Made by a program: the position numbers and the translations under genes. 39,343 bases of DNA from an uncultured Shimia sp. (GTDB taxonomy: Bacteria > Pseudomonadota > Alphaproteobacteria > Rhodobacterales > Rhodobacteraceae), in the NCBI RefSeq assembly GCF_913054185.1, contig NZ_CAJXIV010000030.1, positions 1 through 39,343 on the forward strand. The letters are read 5' to 3'. Below, piece by piece: positions 18,355-28,246 of this stretch (position 1 is the stretch's first letter; each line of letters starts with the position of its first letter). Below the pieces are notes generated by a model. It did no database searches. It saw nothing but the letters and a program-made list of their open reading frames with translations, and was not told where the DNA came from.

Positions 18355-18758
18355 GCGACGACAAAAACCCATATCAGGCAATGTTCGCCCAGTATCAGGA
18401 GATGGCGAAATCCTTCAATCCTGCGCTGGAATCGTTCACGCCCAAAGGGTTTGAGACGCTCTGGCCAACCATGCCCAAAGACGTCATGGAGATGTTCTTT
18501 GGCAATTCGATGAATAAAGGCGGCTTGGATGCCAAGACCCGTCTGCTGCTGACGCTGGGGGCGCTCACCATGTTGGGTGCCCAGGCCGAAGCGCAAATCC
18601 GCCTCACACTCCGCCATCTGGTGGAAGTCGGGGCCACAAAACAAGAAATCGTGGAGACCATCGGCCAAATGTCGATGTTCGCCGGTATTCCCGCCACCAC
18701 CCGCGCCATGGAACTGGTGCAAGAGGTCCTGGCGGACAAAGAGGGAAGTGACACATGA
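18351..18758 (+). CDS. Carboxymuconolactone decarboxylase (AhpD-like) family protein in the nuo operon
   Basis: The 135-aa soluble helical protein has the CMD-family core [13 protein letters not shown], then [18 protein letters not shown] and A-G-I-P-A. It contains no cysteine at all, so it lacks the AhpD CxxC redox pair and cannot act as an alkylhydroperoxidase. The ATG at 18351 gives a four-base overlap with the preceding gene; the upstream in-frame ATG at 18330 is rejected. It overlaps nuoJ by four bases. Its role in complex I expression or assembly is unknown. Confidence 0.85.
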   Translation: MSDDKNPYQAMFAQYQEMAKSFNPALESFTPKGFETLWPTMPKDVMEMFFGNSMNKGGLDAKTRLLLTLGALTMLGAQAEAQIRLTLRHLVEVGATKQEIVETIGQMSMFAGIPATTRAMELVQEVLADKEGSDT

Positions 18759-19363
18759 CCATCGCGGATTATGCATTTTGGTTGTTTTCGATCTGTGTGA
18801 TCGTTGGCGGCTTCTGCACCGTCATCAGCCGTAACCCGGTGCACTCAGTGCTCTGGTTGATCATGGCGTTCCTTAGCGCCGCGGGGCTGTTTGTTCTGCT
18901 GGGCGCAGAGTTTGTGGCGATGCTGTTGATCATTGTCTACGTCGGCGCGGTCGCCGTGCTCTTCCTGTTTGTGGTGATGATGCTCGATGTTGACTTTGCC
19001 GAGCTTAAGGCCGGCATGGCGCAGTACCTGCCGCTGTCCCTGCTGATTGGCGCCATTCTCTTAATGCAACTTGGCATGGTATTTGGCCCATGGGAATTTT
19101 CTGACACCGCGCAAAGCCTGCGCGCCGCACCCACACCAACTGACACCCACAACACTGCAGCGCTTGGTCTGATCCTTTATGATCAGTACTTCCTGCTGTT
19201 CCAGCTGTCCGGCCTGATCCTGTTGGTTGCGATGATTGGCGCGATTGTGCTGACCCTGCGCCACCGCAAGGACGTCAAGCGTCAGAACGTGCTTGAGCAG
19301 ATGTGGCGCGACCCAGCGGACGCGATGGAATTGAAAGACGTAAAACCGGGGCAGGGGCTCTAA
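18755..19363 (+). CDS. nuoJ: NADH-quinone oxidoreductase subunit J
   Basis: The 202-aa membrane subunit has five transmembrane helices. Conserved features are [40 protein letters not shown] (the helix with the pi-bulge implicated in coupling), [12 protein letters not shown], and a last helix [20 protein letters not shown]. It overlaps the upstream CMD-like gene by four bases. A 38-bp gap with GAGGGA leads to nuoK. Confidence 0.96.
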   Translation: MTIADYAFWLFSICVIVGGFCTVISRNPVHSVLWLIMAFLSAAGLFVLLGAEFVAMLLIIVYVGAVAVLFLFVVMMLDVDFAELKAGMAQYLPLSLLIGAILLMQLGMVFGPWEFSDTAQSLRAAPTPTDTHNTAALGLILYDQYFLLFQLSGLILLVAMIGAIVLTLRHRKDVKRQNVLEQMWRDPADAMELKDVKPGQGL

Positions 19364-19401
19364 GCCCGCCTGAAGAGATAAAAAGAACCGAGGGACCAAA
19401 T

Positions 19402-19707
19402 ATGATTGGTTTGGAACACTACCTAGGCGTGGCAGCGATGCTCTTCGTCATCGGCATTTTCGGCCTCTTCCTGAACCGGAAGAACATCATCATTCTGTTG
19501 ATGTCGATTGAACTCATCCTACTGTCTGTGAACATCAACCTTGTGGCGTTCTCGTCCTTCTTGGGTGATCTCACCGGACAGGTCTTCGCACTGTTTGTGA
19601 TGACCGTGGCAGCCGCTGAAGCTGCCATTGGCCTTGCGATCCTGGTCTCCTTCTTCCGCAACCGTGGCACCATCGCGGTCGAAGACGTCAATGTGATGAA
19701 AGGCTAA
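19402..19707 (+). CDS. nuoK: NADH-quinone oxidoreductase subunit K
   Basis: The 101-aa membrane subunit has three helices and the family's exact usual length. It begins [20 protein letters not shown]. Conserved glutamates of the proton path lie in [11 protein letters not shown] and in the [10 protein letters not shown] helix. ATG 19402 follows GAGGGACCAAAT; the frame is open upstream to 19303 but that extension is hydrophilic and overlaps nuoJ. It is an antiporter MnhC-type subunit in evolutionary terms. Confidence 0.96.
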   Translation: MIGLEHYLGVAAMLFVIGIFGLFLNRKNIIILLMSIELILLSVNINLVAFSSFLGDLTGQVFALFVMTVAAAEAAIGLAILVSFFRNRGTIAVEDVNVMKG

Positions 19708-19713
19708 GCGATC

Positions 19714-21846
19714 ATGGAAACGTTTATTCTCTTTGGGCCGCTCCTTGGCGCCCTGATCGCAGGATTTGGTTGGCGGTTGATCGGCGAAAAAGCCGCGCAA
19801 TACTTGACCACCGCGATCTTGTTCTGGGCCTGTCTGCTCAGCTGGATTGTGTTCCTCGGGCTTGATGCCTCGCAGGTGAAACAAATCCACGTGCTGGACT
19901 TCATCCAATCCGGCCACCTCGACGCTGCCTGGTCCATCCGTGTCGACCGCCTCACAGCGATCATGCTGATTGTGGTGACCACGGTCTCTGCCCTCGTGCA
20001 TCTTTATTCCATTGGCTACATGGCGCATGATGAGCATTGGGCGGAGGACGAAAACTACAAGGCGCGTTTCTTCGCGTATTTGTCGTTCTTTACCTTCACC
20101 ATGCTGATGCTGGTGACTGCCGACAACCTACTGCAGATGTTCTTCGGCTGGGAAGGCGTGGGCGTCGCGTCTTACCTGCTCATTGGTTTCTACTACAAAA
20201 AACCATCTGCCAACGCTGCCGCAATCAAAGCTTTTGTGGTCAACCGTGTGGGTGACTTCGGCTTCCTGCTTGGCATCTTTGCGATCTATATGCTGACTGA
20301 CAGTATCAAGTTTGACGATATCTTCGCCGCCGCGCCTGCGCTGGCCGAAATGGAGTTACACTTCCTGTGGCGGGACTGGAACGCGGCCAACTTAATTGCC
20401 TTCCTGATCTTCATCGGCGCGATGGGTAAATCGGCACAGCTCTTCCTGCACACGTGGTTGCCGGACGCGATGGAAGGTCCAACCCCTGTATCCGCGCTGA
20501 TCCACGCCGCAACCATGGTCACCGCCGGTGTCTTCCTTGTGTCGCGCATGTCGCCGCTGATCGAATACGCCGGTGACACCAAAGCGTTCATCGTCTTCAT
20601 TGGTGCCTCAACGGCCTTTGTCGCGGCCACCATCGGCCTCGTGCAGAATGACATCAAACGTGTGATTGCCTATTCAACCATGTCCCAGCTGGGCTACATG
20701 TTTGTGGCAGCTGGTGTTGGCGTCTACTCGGCAGCCATGTTCCACCTCTTCACCCACGCGTTCTTCAAAGCGATGTTGTTCCTGGGCGCGGGTTCGGTGA
20801 TCCACGCGATGCACCACGAGCAGGACATGCGCAACTATGGCGGCCTGCGGAAGAAAATCCCTTACACCTTCGCTGCCATGATGATTGGCACGCTGGCCAT
20901 TACTGGTGTTGGTATTCCACTGACACACATTGGCTTCGCAGGTTTCCTGTCCAAAGACGCAATCATTGAGAGCGCATGGGCTGGCACCGCAGGCGGCTAT
21001 GGCTTCTGGATGCTCGTCATCGCTGCATTGTTCACCAGCTTCTACAGCTGGCGCCTGATTTTCCTGACTTTCTACGGCGAGGCGCGCGGCAACAAACATA
21101 CCCATGACCACGCGCACGAAAGCCCGATGGTCATGCTGGTCCCGCTGGGCGTCCTGTCTTTGGGGGCGATTTTTGCTGGGATGATCTGGTTTGGCTCCTT
21201 CTTTGGCGACCACGACACCGTAAACAAATTCTACGGCGTGCCTTCCCACCATGCGGAAAGCAGTGAAGGCCACGGCGAAGAAGTAGCTTCCGGTGACGAC
21301 GCGGCCACGGAAGAAGCGCATGGCGACGATCATGCCACAACACATGACGATCCGTCTCACGCGGCGGTCAAGGCTGCGCACCACGGCGAAGCACCCAAAG
21401 GCGCAGTATTCACCCACCCAGACAATCACGTGATGGATGACGCGCACCATGCCCCCAAATGGGTCAAGGTCAGCCCCTTCATCGCGATGGCGATTGGCCT
21501 GTTCTTTGCGCTCTGGTTCTACATCTGGAACCCGTCCATGCCAGCACGTCTCGCAGCGGCGCAGCGTCCTCTCTACTTGTTCCTCTTGAACAAGTGGTAC
21601 TTTGACGAAGCGTATGACTTCTTGTTTGTTCGCCCGGCAGCCGCCATCGGCCGCTTCCTGTGGAAACGGGGCGACGGTGACGTGATCGACGGCTCTCTCA
21701 ACGGGATTGCCATGGGCTTTGTGCCCTGGGTCACCCGCCTCGCAGGGCGTGCCCAAACTGGCTACGTCTTTACCTATGCCCTTGCCATGGTGATCGGCAT
21801 CGTTGCCCTCATCACCCTGATGACGCTCAGCGGAGGAGCGCACTAA
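19714..21846 (+). CDS. nuoL: NADH-quinone oxidoreductase subunit L with a His/Asp/Glu-rich loop
   Basis: The 710-aa distal antiporter-like subunit pumps protons and has the long lateral helix at its C-terminus. Conserved elements are [38 protein letters not shown] and [12 protein letters not shown]. Residues 512-579 form a hydrophilic insertion with 13 histidines plus many acidic residues, preceded by a smaller HTHDHAHE patch. Such a loop could bind divalent metals or serve as a flexible spacer. The end shares a base with the nuoM ATG. Confidence 0.97.
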   Translation: METFILFGPLLGALIAGFGWRLIGEKAAQYLTTAILFWACLLSWIVFLGLDASQVKQIHVLDFIQSGHLDAAWSIRVDRLTAIMLIVVTTVSALVHLYSIGYMAHDEHWAEDENYKARFFAYLSFFTFTMLMLVTADNLLQMFFGWEGVGVASYLLIGFYYKKPSANAAAIKAFVVNRVGDFGFLLGIFAIYMLTDSIKFDDIFAAAPALAEMELHFLWRDWNAANLIAFLIFIGAMGKSAQLFLHTWLPDAMEGPTPVSALIHAATMVTAGVFLVSRMSPLIEYAGDTKAFIVFIGASTAFVAATIGLVQNDIKRVIAYSTMSQLGYMFVAAGVGVYSAAMFHLFTHAFFKAMLFLGAGSVIHAMHHEQDMRNYGGLRKKIPYTFAAMMIGTLAITGVGIPLTHIGFAGFLSKDAIIESAWAGTAGGYGFWMLVIAALFTSFYSWRLIFLTFYGEARGNKHTHDHAHESPMVMLVPLGVLSLGAIFAGMIWFGSFFGDHDTVNKFYGVPSHHAESSEGHGEEVASGDDAATEEAHGDDHATTHDDPSHAAVKAAHHGEAPKGAVFTHPDNHVMDDAHHAPKWVKVSPFIAMAIGLFFALWFYIWNPSMPARLAAAQRPLYLFLLNKWYFDEAYDFLFVRPAAAIGRFLWKRGDGDVIDGSLNGIAMGFVPWVTRLAGRAQTGYVFTYALAMVIGIVALITLMTLSGGAH

Positions 21847-23390
21847 TGAACGACAGCTTGCTCTCCCTGGTCACGTTTATCCCGACCTTTGCAGCTTTGA
21901 TCCTTCTGGTCTTTCTGCGCGGTGAAGATGAAATGGCTCAGCGCAACGCCAAGCGCGTTGCATTGACCGCGACCGTCATCACTTTCTTGATGTCCCTCTT
22001 TGTGCTCGCCGGGTTTGATCCCAGCGACGCTGGCTTTCAGTTTGTCGAACAACGCGACTGGCTGATGGGGCTCAAATACAAAATGGGTGTCGATGGCATT
22101 TCGATCCTGTTTGTCATGCTCACAACCTTCATGATGCCGCTTGTGATCTGGGCGTCATGGGACGTGAAGGTCCGTGTCAAAGAATACATGATTGCCTTCC
22201 TCCTGCTTGAAACGCTGATGCTTGGCGTCTTCATGGCGCTGGATCTGGTGTTGTTCTATCTGTTCTTTGAAGCAGGCCTGATCCCGATGTTCTTGATCAT
22301 CGGCATCTGGGGCGGTGCCAACCGCATCTACGCGTCGTTTAAGTTCTTCCTCTACACCTTCCTTGGCTCTGTACTGATGCTGGTGGCGATGGTGGCGATG
22401 TTTGTGAATGCGGGCACCACCGACATTCCAACATTGATGGCACATGAATTTGCTTCTGAAACCATGAGCGTCATGGGCATCACCGTGATCGGCGGTATGC
22501 AAACTATCATGTTCTTGGCTTTCTTTGCCTCGTTTGCCGTGAAAATGCCAATGTGGCCCGTGCATACCTGGTTGCCCGATGCCCACGTTCAGGCACCAAC
22601 AGCTGGCTCGGTTGTGCTTGCGGCCATCCTGTTGAAGATGGGCGGCTACGGCTTCCTGCGCTTCTCTCTGCCGATGTTCCCAATTGGTGCAGAGGTTATG
22701 ACCCCGCTGGTGATGTGGATGTCGGCGATTGCGATTGTTTACACCTCGTTGGTGGCCTTTGTGCAAGAAGACATGAAAAAGCTGATTGCTTACTCCTCGG
22801 TGGCACACATGGGTTTTGTGACCATGGGCATCTTTGCTGCCAACCAACAAGGTATCGACGGCGCGATCTTCCAGATGATCAGCCACGGCTTTATCTCCGG
22901 CGCGCTCTTCCTGTGTGTTGGCGTGATCTATGACCGCATGCACACACGTGAAATCGATGCTTACGGTGGTCTTGTGAACCGCATGCCAGCTTATGCGTTG
23001 ATCTTTATGTTCTTCACCATGGCCAATGTCGGCCTGCCAGGCACCTCCGGCTTTGTCGGCGAATTTCTCACTCTGGTGGGTGTCTTCCAAGTCAACACTT
23101 GGGTGGCTTTGGTTGCCACATCCGGCGTGATCCTGTCAGCAGCTTATGCGTTGTGGCTCTACCGCCGGGTGGTTCTGGGTGACTTGATCAAAGAGAGCCT
23201 GAAAAATATCTCGGATATGACCCGCCGCGAGAAGATGATCTTTGCACCCTTGGTGGCCATGACACTGATCCTGGGTGTCTACCCATCGCTGGTCACCGAT
23301 ATCATTGGGCCCTCAGTCGAGAACCTGATTTCCAACTATGACACCGCACTGGCCAATGGCGCTTCCGCCAGCCAGTCGGCATCGCACTAA
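21846..23390 (+). CDS. nuoM: NADH-quinone oxidoreductase subunit M
   Basis: The 514-aa antiporter-like proton-pumping subunit has about 14 transmembrane helices. The key glutamate of the E/K proton path lies in [33 protein letters not shown] and [11 protein letters not shown] contain the conserved helix breaks and lysines. It starts at the last base of the nuoL stop (TAATG). Length and order are standard. Confidence 0.97.
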   Translation: MNDSLLSLVTFIPTFAALILLVFLRGEDEMAQRNAKRVALTATVITFLMSLFVLAGFDPSDAGFQFVEQRDWLMGLKYKMGVDGISILFVMLTTFMMPLVIWASWDVKVRVKEYMIAFLLLETLMLGVFMALDLVLFYLFFEAGLIPMFLIIGIWGGANRIYASFKFFLYTFLGSVLMLVAMVAMFVNAGTTDIPTLMAHEFASETMSVMGITVIGGMQTIMFLAFFASFAVKMPMWPVHTWLPDAHVQAPTAGSVVLAAILLKMGGYGFLRFSLPMFPIGAEVMTPLVMWMSAIAIVYTSLVAFVQEDMKKLIAYSSVAHMGFVTMGIFAANQQGIDGAIFQMISHGFISGALFLCVGVIYDRMHTREIDAYGGLVNRMPAYALIFMFFTMANVGLPGTSGFVGEFLTLVGVFQVNTWVALVATSGVILSAAYALWLYRRVVLGDLIKESLKNISDMTRREKMIFAPLVAMTLILGVYPSLVTDIIGPSVENLISNYDTALANGASASQSASH

Positions 23391-23404
23391 GGAGCGCTTG
23401 AGAT

Positions 23405-24847
23405 ATGATCCAGGCTGACCTGAATATCATCTTGCCGGAAATCCTGCTGGCGCTCTACGCCATGTTGGCACTTCTTGCGGTGGTCTACACCGGCAAAGAC
23501 AAAATGGCGCCAATGCTGACTTGGCTCACCGCCGGTGTGTTTGCGCTGCTCGCGGTGTGGATTGGTGTGTCCGGCGAAGGCGAGAACATCGCCTTCAACG
23601 GCATGTTCCACGACGACGCTTTCTCTCGTTTTGCCAAAGTGGCGATGCTTCTGGCCGGTGCCGCCGTATTGGTGATGGGCGCGGATTACATGCAGCGCCG
23701 CAATATGCTGCGGTTTGAGTATCCAATCCTTGTGGCGCTTGCCATGGTTGGGATGATGACCATGGTGTCCGCTGGCGATCTGATGACACTGTATATGGGC
23801 CTCGAGCTACAGTCCCTGTCACTTTATGTGGTGGCCACGCTGCGCCGTGATGGTGTGAAATCCACCGAGGCAGGCATGAAGTACTTCCTGCTTGGAGCTC
23901 TCTCCTCCGGCTTGCTGCTCTACGGTTCCTCGCTGGTCTATGGCTTTGCTGGCACGACCACATTTGCTGGCATCGTCGAGGCCGTTGGCCATGGTCACAC
24001 GCCATTGGGTCTGCTCTTTGGTTTGACCTTTGTGATTTCCGGTCTGGCGTTCAAGGTCTCTGCCGTGCCGTTCCATATGTGGACGCCGGATGTCTATGAA
24101 GGCGCGCCTACGCCCATCACCGCGTTCTTTGCGACGGCACCCAAACTGGCCGCGATGGGCCTGTTTGCCCGTGTGCTGTTTGATGCCTTTGGTGGTGTGG
24201 TTGGGGATTGGCAACAGATCATTGCGCTGTTGTCCGTATTGTCCATGTTCCTCGGCGCAATCGCTGCGATCGGTCAAACCAACATCAAACGTCTGCTGGC
24301 CTACTCGTCCATTGCCCACATGGGCTACGCGTTGATGGGTCTTGCTGCCGGTACTGCATTGGGTGTCGAGGCGATGCTGGTGTATATGGCCATCTATGTG
24401 ACTATGAACGTCGGAACATTTGCCTTTATCCTGTCGATGGAGAAAGACGGCCAACCGGTGACAGACATCGCGTCGCTGAACTTGTACAGCAAACAATCAT
24501 CGGGCCGCGCGCTGGCGCTCCTATTCCTGATGTTCTCGCTGGCAGGTGTGCCTCCATTCCTTGGGTTCTTTGGCAAACTCTATGTGCTGCGCGCCGCTTT
24601 TGAAGGTGGTCTGGCATGGCTGGCGATTGCCGGTGTAGTGGCCTCTGTGATTGGTGCCTTCTACTACCTGCGCATCGTCTACTACATGTACTTTGGCGAA
24701 GAAGGCGATGAGCTGGATGCGCCGCGCTCCTTGGTTCAACAAGTGCTTCTGATGGCCAGCGCTGCGATCATGCTCTTGGGGATTGTGAATTTCTTTGGCG
24801 TCGATACAGCGGCGCAAGCGGCAGCCGCGGCCTTGATGCCACATTGA
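23405..24847 (+). CDS. nuoN: NADH-quinone oxidoreductase subunit N
   Basis: The 480-aa third antiporter-like subunit has the motif [18 protein letters not shown] with the buried glutamate, [20 protein letters not shown], and [14 protein letters not shown] 23405 is preceded by AAGGAGCGCTTGAGAT. It is the last gene of the nuo cluster: a strong intrinsic terminator begins 26 bases after its stop. Confidence 0.97.
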   Translation: MIQADLNIILPEILLALYAMLALLAVVYTGKDKMAPMLTWLTAGVFALLAVWIGVSGEGENIAFNGMFHDDAFSRFAKVAMLLAGAAVLVMGADYMQRRNMLRFEYPILVALAMVGMMTMVSAGDLMTLYMGLELQSLSLYVVATLRRDGVKSTEAGMKYFLLGALSSGLLLYGSSLVYGFAGTTTFAGIVEAVGHGHTPLGLLFGLTFVISGLAFKVSAVPFHMWTPDVYEGAPTPITAFFATAPKLAAMGLFARVLFDAFGGVVGDWQQIIALLSVLSMFLGAIAAIGQTNIKRLLAYSSIAHMGYALMGLAAGTALGVEAMLVYMAIYVTMNVGTFAFILSMEKDGQPVTDIASLNLYSKQSSGRALALLFLMFSLAGVPPFLGFFGKLYVLRAAFEGGLAWLAIAGVVASVIGAFYYLRIVYYMYFGEEGDELDAPRSLVQQVLLMASAAIMLLGIVNFFGVDTAAQAAAAALMPH

Positions 24848-24872
24848 TCGCACTCTGGATAAACCAAACGTG

Positions 24873-24903
24873 ACGCGCCCTACCGGGGCGCGTTGCTGTT
24901 TTT
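24873..24903 (+). terminator. Rho-independent terminator of the nuo operon
   Basis: ACGCGCCC (24873-24880) and GGGCGCGT (24886-24893) form an 8-bp GC-rich stem with loop TACCG, followed by TGCTGTTTTT (24894-24903). It lies between nuoN and birA with no room for a clear new promoter, so birA is probably expressed by partial read-through or from a promoter inside nuoN. Confidence 0.88.
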
Positions 24904-24913
24904 GGACTGACCG

Positions 24914-25684
24914 ATGAAAGACAGATCTGAAATGAACACTTGGCCGGAAGGATACGGACGTCGTGTTTTGGCCGAGGTGGACAGCACCAACGCCGAAGCA
25001 GCGCGCATTGCACCAGAACTGGCTGGACCTGAGTGGATACTGGGACTGCACCAGACCCAAGGCCGTGGCCGTCGGGGCAGGGCTTGGGTTGATCCAATTG
25101 GCAATTTTGCCGGAACTCTGGTGATGCGCCCGACCGAAGCGCCAGACCAAGTGGCCTTGCGCTCCTTTGTGGCTTCTCTCGCGCTCTATGATGCCTTTGT
25201 CGCGGTCACAGGCCGGACTGATGGGCTGGCACTCAAATGGCCCAACGATGTGCTTCTCAATGGCGGTAAAGTCGCAGGCATCCTTTTGGAAAGCGCCGGC
25301 ATGGCTGGCGGCGCCGTCAGCCACATCGCCATTGGTATTGGCGTAAACCTGGCCCATGCGCCTGATACCAGGGCCGTGGAAACCCAAGCGACACCGCCTG
25401 TCTCTCTGCTCAGTGAAACCGGCGCTTCTGTCACTCCTGAAGAGTTCCTCGACGCGCTTGCCGCGGCTTACGCCCGGTGGGAAGCGCAGTTTGTCACCTA
25501 TGGTTTTGACCCCATCCGCACTGCCTGGCTTGCCCGCGCGGCGCGTATTGGAGAGGTCATCACCGCACGCACCACCCGTGACGAAACGACCGGAACCTTT
25601 GAAACGGTGGACAGCGCAGGCAATCTCGTGTTGAAGACCGCAAAAGGCCGCGTGGCAATTCCTGCGGCAGATATCTTTTTCTGA
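24914..25684 (+). CDS. birA: Biotin--[acetyl-CoA-carboxylase] ligase, monofunctional
   Basis: The 256-aa enzyme activates biotin with ATP and attaches it to carrier lysines. Motifs are EVDSTNAEAA, the biotinyl-AMP loop GRGRRGRAW, the substrate segment KWPNDVLLNGGKVAGILLE, and a C-terminal SH3-like domain. There is no N-terminal winged-helix domain, so it is a class I ligase unable to repress biotin genes directly. The start is uncertain: ATG 24914 has GGA seven bases upstream, whereas ATG 24932 gives the more typical N-terminus MNTWPEGYG. A natural target in this window is MccA Lys611. Confidence 0.93.
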   Translation: MKDRSEMNTWPEGYGRRVLAEVDSTNAEAARIAPELAGPEWILGLHQTQGRGRRGRAWVDPIGNFAGTLVMRPTEAPDQVALRSFVASLALYDAFVAVTGRTDGLALKWPNDVLLNGGKVAGILLESAGMAGGAVSHIAIGIGVNLAHAPDTRAVETQATPPVSLLSETGASVTPEEFLDALAAAYARWEAQFVTYGFDPIRTAWLARAARIGEVITARTTRDETTGTFETVDSAGNLVLKTAKGRVAIPAADIFF

Positions 25685-25708
25685 TCCGCGTGAAAGGGGA
25701 TCTCACCC

Positions 25709-26485
25709 ATGCTTCTGGCCATTGACTGCGGCAACACCAATACCGTGTTCTCCATTTGGGACGGGGAAAAATTCCTCTGTACCTTACGGACGTCGACCCA
25801 CCATGCTCGTACAGCGGATGCCTATTTCACGTGGTACTCCACGCTGATCAATCACTACGGCATCGATGCGGATATCACCGACGTGATTATCTCCTCCACC
25901 GTGCCGCGTGTGGTCTTCAACCTGCGTGTCTTTGCAGACCGTTTCTTCAATTGCCGCCCGTTGGTGGTTGGCAAGCCGGACTGCAAGTTGCCAGTGACGC
26001 CCCGTGTGGACCAAGGCACCCAGCCAGGGCCAGACCGCTTAGCCAATGCCGTTGCTGCATATGAGCGTCACGGTGGCAACGTTGTGGTGGTGGACTTTGG
26101 CACGGCGACAAACTTTGACGTGGTGGCCGAGGATGGCGCCTATGTGGGCGGTGTAATTGCCCCAGGTGTGAACCTCAGCCTTGAGGCGCTCCACTCTGGC
26201 GCAGCCGCATTGCCCCACGTGGATATCAGCCAGCCGGACAAAGTGATTGGAACCAACACAGTTGGTTGTATCCAGTCCGGGGTGTTCTGGGGCTATACCG
26301 GCCTGATTGAAGGTATCATTGCGCGTATCAAAACTGAATACGGCGCACCTATGAAAGTGGTGGGCACAGGGGGGCTGGCGCCTCTCTTTGAACAGGGTGA
26401 CAGCCTGTTTGACACCATCGAAGACGATTTGACGATGCACGGGCTGACCGTGATCCATACACACAATAAGGAGCAGGGCGCATGA
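25709..26485 (+). CDS. coaX: Type III pantothenate kinase
   Basis: The 258-aa ASKHA-fold kinase performs the first step of coenzyme A synthesis. The phosphate-binding DCGNTNT lies at 6-12, GPDRLANAVAAYERHG holds the pantothenate-site motif, and VDFGTATNFDVV is the second nucleotide motif, followed by GGVIAPG. AAAGGGGA lies eight bases upstream of the ATG. The stop overlaps the RNase J gene by four bases. CoA supply connects loosely to the acyl-CoA pathway upstream, but the linkage is probably just conserved gene order. Confidence 0.96.
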   Translation: MLLAIDCGNTNTVFSIWDGEKFLCTLRTSTHHARTADAYFTWYSTLINHYGIDADITDVIISSTVPRVVFNLRVFADRFFNCRPLVVGKPDCKLPVTPRVDQGTQPGPDRLANAVAAYERHGGNVVVVDFGTATNFDVVAEDGAYVGGVIAPGVNLSLEALHSGAAALPHVDISQPDKVIGTNTVGCIQSGVFWGYTGLIEGIIARIKTEYGAPMKVVGTGGLAPLFEQGDSLFDTIEDDLTMHGLTVIHTHNKEQGA

Positions 26486-28146
26486 GCGACCGCTTGATCT
26501 ATTTGCCGCTGGGCGGCTCCGGCGAAATTGGCATGAACGCCTATGTCTATGGCTTTGGGCCAGCAGACAACGAGCGTCTCATCCTCGTCGACATTGGCGT
26601 GGCCTTTTCCGACATGGAAACCAGCCCAGGTGTTGACCTGATTTTTGCCGATATCCGCTGGCTGGAAGAGAACAAACATCGGCTTGAAGCGGTGTTTATC
26701 ACACACGGTCACGAAGACCACATTGGCGCCATTGGGCACTATTGGGACCGTCTTGAGGTTCCGGTATACGCTCGCGCGTTCACAGCCAATTTGGCCCGCC
26801 ACAAGATGGCGGATCGCGGCCAACCAGAAGAGATGATCCGCACAGTATCCGCCTGGCCTGAAACCACCGACGCCGGTCCGTTCAAAGTGGGGTTCCTGCC
26901 AATCAGCCACTCCATCCCGGAAAGCGCGGCTCTTGTAATCGACACGCCTGCCGGTCGTGTGATCCACTCCGGTGATTTCAAGTTGGACGAAACACCGCTG
27001 GTGGGCGAAGCGTTCGATCCGGAGCTTTGGGCTGAGGTCTCCAAAGACGGTGTGAAGGCGCTGATTTGTGACTCAACCAATGTCTTCTCTCCGCATGCAG
27101 GCCGGTCTGAGGCCTCTGTCGGCCCAGAGATCGAAAAGCTGGTCTCTCAAGCTTCGAGCATGGTTGTTGCCACCACGTTTGCGTCTAACGTCGCCCGTGT
27201 AAAAACCCTGGCACAAGCGGGCGAGCGGGCAGGGCGTTCCATTTGCCTTATGGGCCGCGCCATGCGGCGCATGATCGAAGCTTCGATGCAGACGGGTGTT
27301 CTCACGGACTTCCCCAAAGTTGTCAGTCCCGAAGATGCCGCCTCCCTCCCGCGTGAAAACCTGATGCTGCTGGTCACGGGCTCACAAGGGGAGCGCCGAG
27401 CCGCCAGCGCACAGCTAGCGCGTGGCAAATACAATGGCCTCACGCTGAAAGAAGGGGACTTGTTTCTGTTCAGCTCAAAAACCATTCCTGGCAATGAAAA
27501 AGGTGTGTTCCGCATCATCAATCAATTCTCCGAGATGGGGGTAGATGTGGTGGATGACAGCTCCGGGAAATACCACGTTTCCGGTCACGCCAACCGTCCG
27601 GACTTGTTGCGCTTGCATGAGATTGTGAACCCGACGATGGTGATCCCCAACCACGGTGAGCACCGCCACCTGCGTGAGCACGCCAAACTGGCCAATGAGG
27701 CTGGTCGTGCGTCCATCGTGGCTGTGAACGGCACCATGCTGGACCTGTCTGGCAACAAGCCGTCGATCGCAGGCTACGTTGAAACCGGGCGGACCTATCT
27801 GGATGGCAATACCCAAATTGGTGCGATGGATGGCATCATCCGGGATCGTATCCGCATGGCCCTCAACGGTCATGTGATTGTGACCGTGCTGTTGGACGAA
27901 GACGACGAGCCTCTGGGAGATGCCTGGTGCGAACTTATGGGGCTGCCGGAAACGGGCCGCTCACAAGCGCCGTTGGTTGATGTGCTTGAAGCGGATGTTA
28001 CCCAGTTCCTCGGCCGCGCCAAAGAGAAGACATTGTCAGATGATGACAAGATCGAGGGTGATATCCGTCGGATCGTGCGCAACTCCGCACGCGATGAGAT
28101 TGGAAAAAAGCCCGAAGTCACAGTGATTGTCAGCCGCTTAAGCTGA
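26482..28146 (+). CDS. rnj: Ribonuclease J
   Basis: The 554-aa metallo-beta-lactamase/beta-CASP ribonuclease has both 5'-3' exonuclease and endonuclease activity in the family. The metal-binding motif HGHEDH spans 75-80, followed by SGDFKLDETPL, the beta-CASP motifs (TFASNVARVKTLAQAGERAGR, in part), and H-V-S-G-H-A and N-H-G-E-H-R-H near residues 370-395. The C-terminal domain is short. It overlaps coaX by four bases (ATGA). It would process rRNA and mRNA, plausibly alongside RNase E elsewhere in the genome. Confidence 0.96.
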   Translation: MSDRLIYLPLGGSGEIGMNAYVYGFGPADNERLILVDIGVAFSDMETSPGVDLIFADIRWLEENKHRLEAVFITHGHEDHIGAIGHYWDRLEVPVYARAFTANLARHKMADRGQPEEMIRTVSAWPETTDAGPFKVGFLPISHSIPESAALVIDTPAGRVIHSGDFKLDETPLVGEAFDPELWAEVSKDGVKALICDSTNVFSPHAGRSEASVGPEIEKLVSQASSMVVATTFASNVARVKTLAQAGERAGRSICLMGRAMRRMIEASMQTGVLTDFPKVVSPEDAASLPRENLMLLVTGSQGERRAASAQLARGKYNGLTLKEGDLFLFSSKTIPGNEKGVFRIINQFSEMGVDVVDDSSGKYHVSGHANRPDLLRLHEIVNPTMVIPNHGEHRHLREHAKLANEAGRASIVAVNGTMLDLSGNKPSIAGYVETGRTYLDGNTQIGAMDGIIRDRIRMALNGHVIVTVLLDEDDEPLGDAWCELMGLPETGRSQAPLVDVLEADVTQFLGRAKEKTLSDDDKIEGDIRRIVRNSARDEIGKKPEVTVIVSRLS

Positions 28147-28182
28147 TCGCGCCCAAACCTTGATCAAAGTTGAAGCTGCCTT

Positions 28183-28204
28183 GCGCCGGAGTAGTCTCCG
28201 GTGC
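28183..28204 (+). other. Hairpin between RNase J and the FosX-like gene
   Basis: GCGCCGGAG (28183-28191) and CTCCGGTGC (28196-28204) pair over nine positions (one G-T wobble) around the loop TAGT. No T-run follows, so termination is doubtful. It lies 37 bases after the RNase J stop and 42 before the TTG of the next gene, and may mark a 3' end or processing site. Confidence 0.4.
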
Positions 28205-28246
28205 AGGGTTGCAGGTACTTTGTGAGGGATCTGAAAAGGGCGCATT

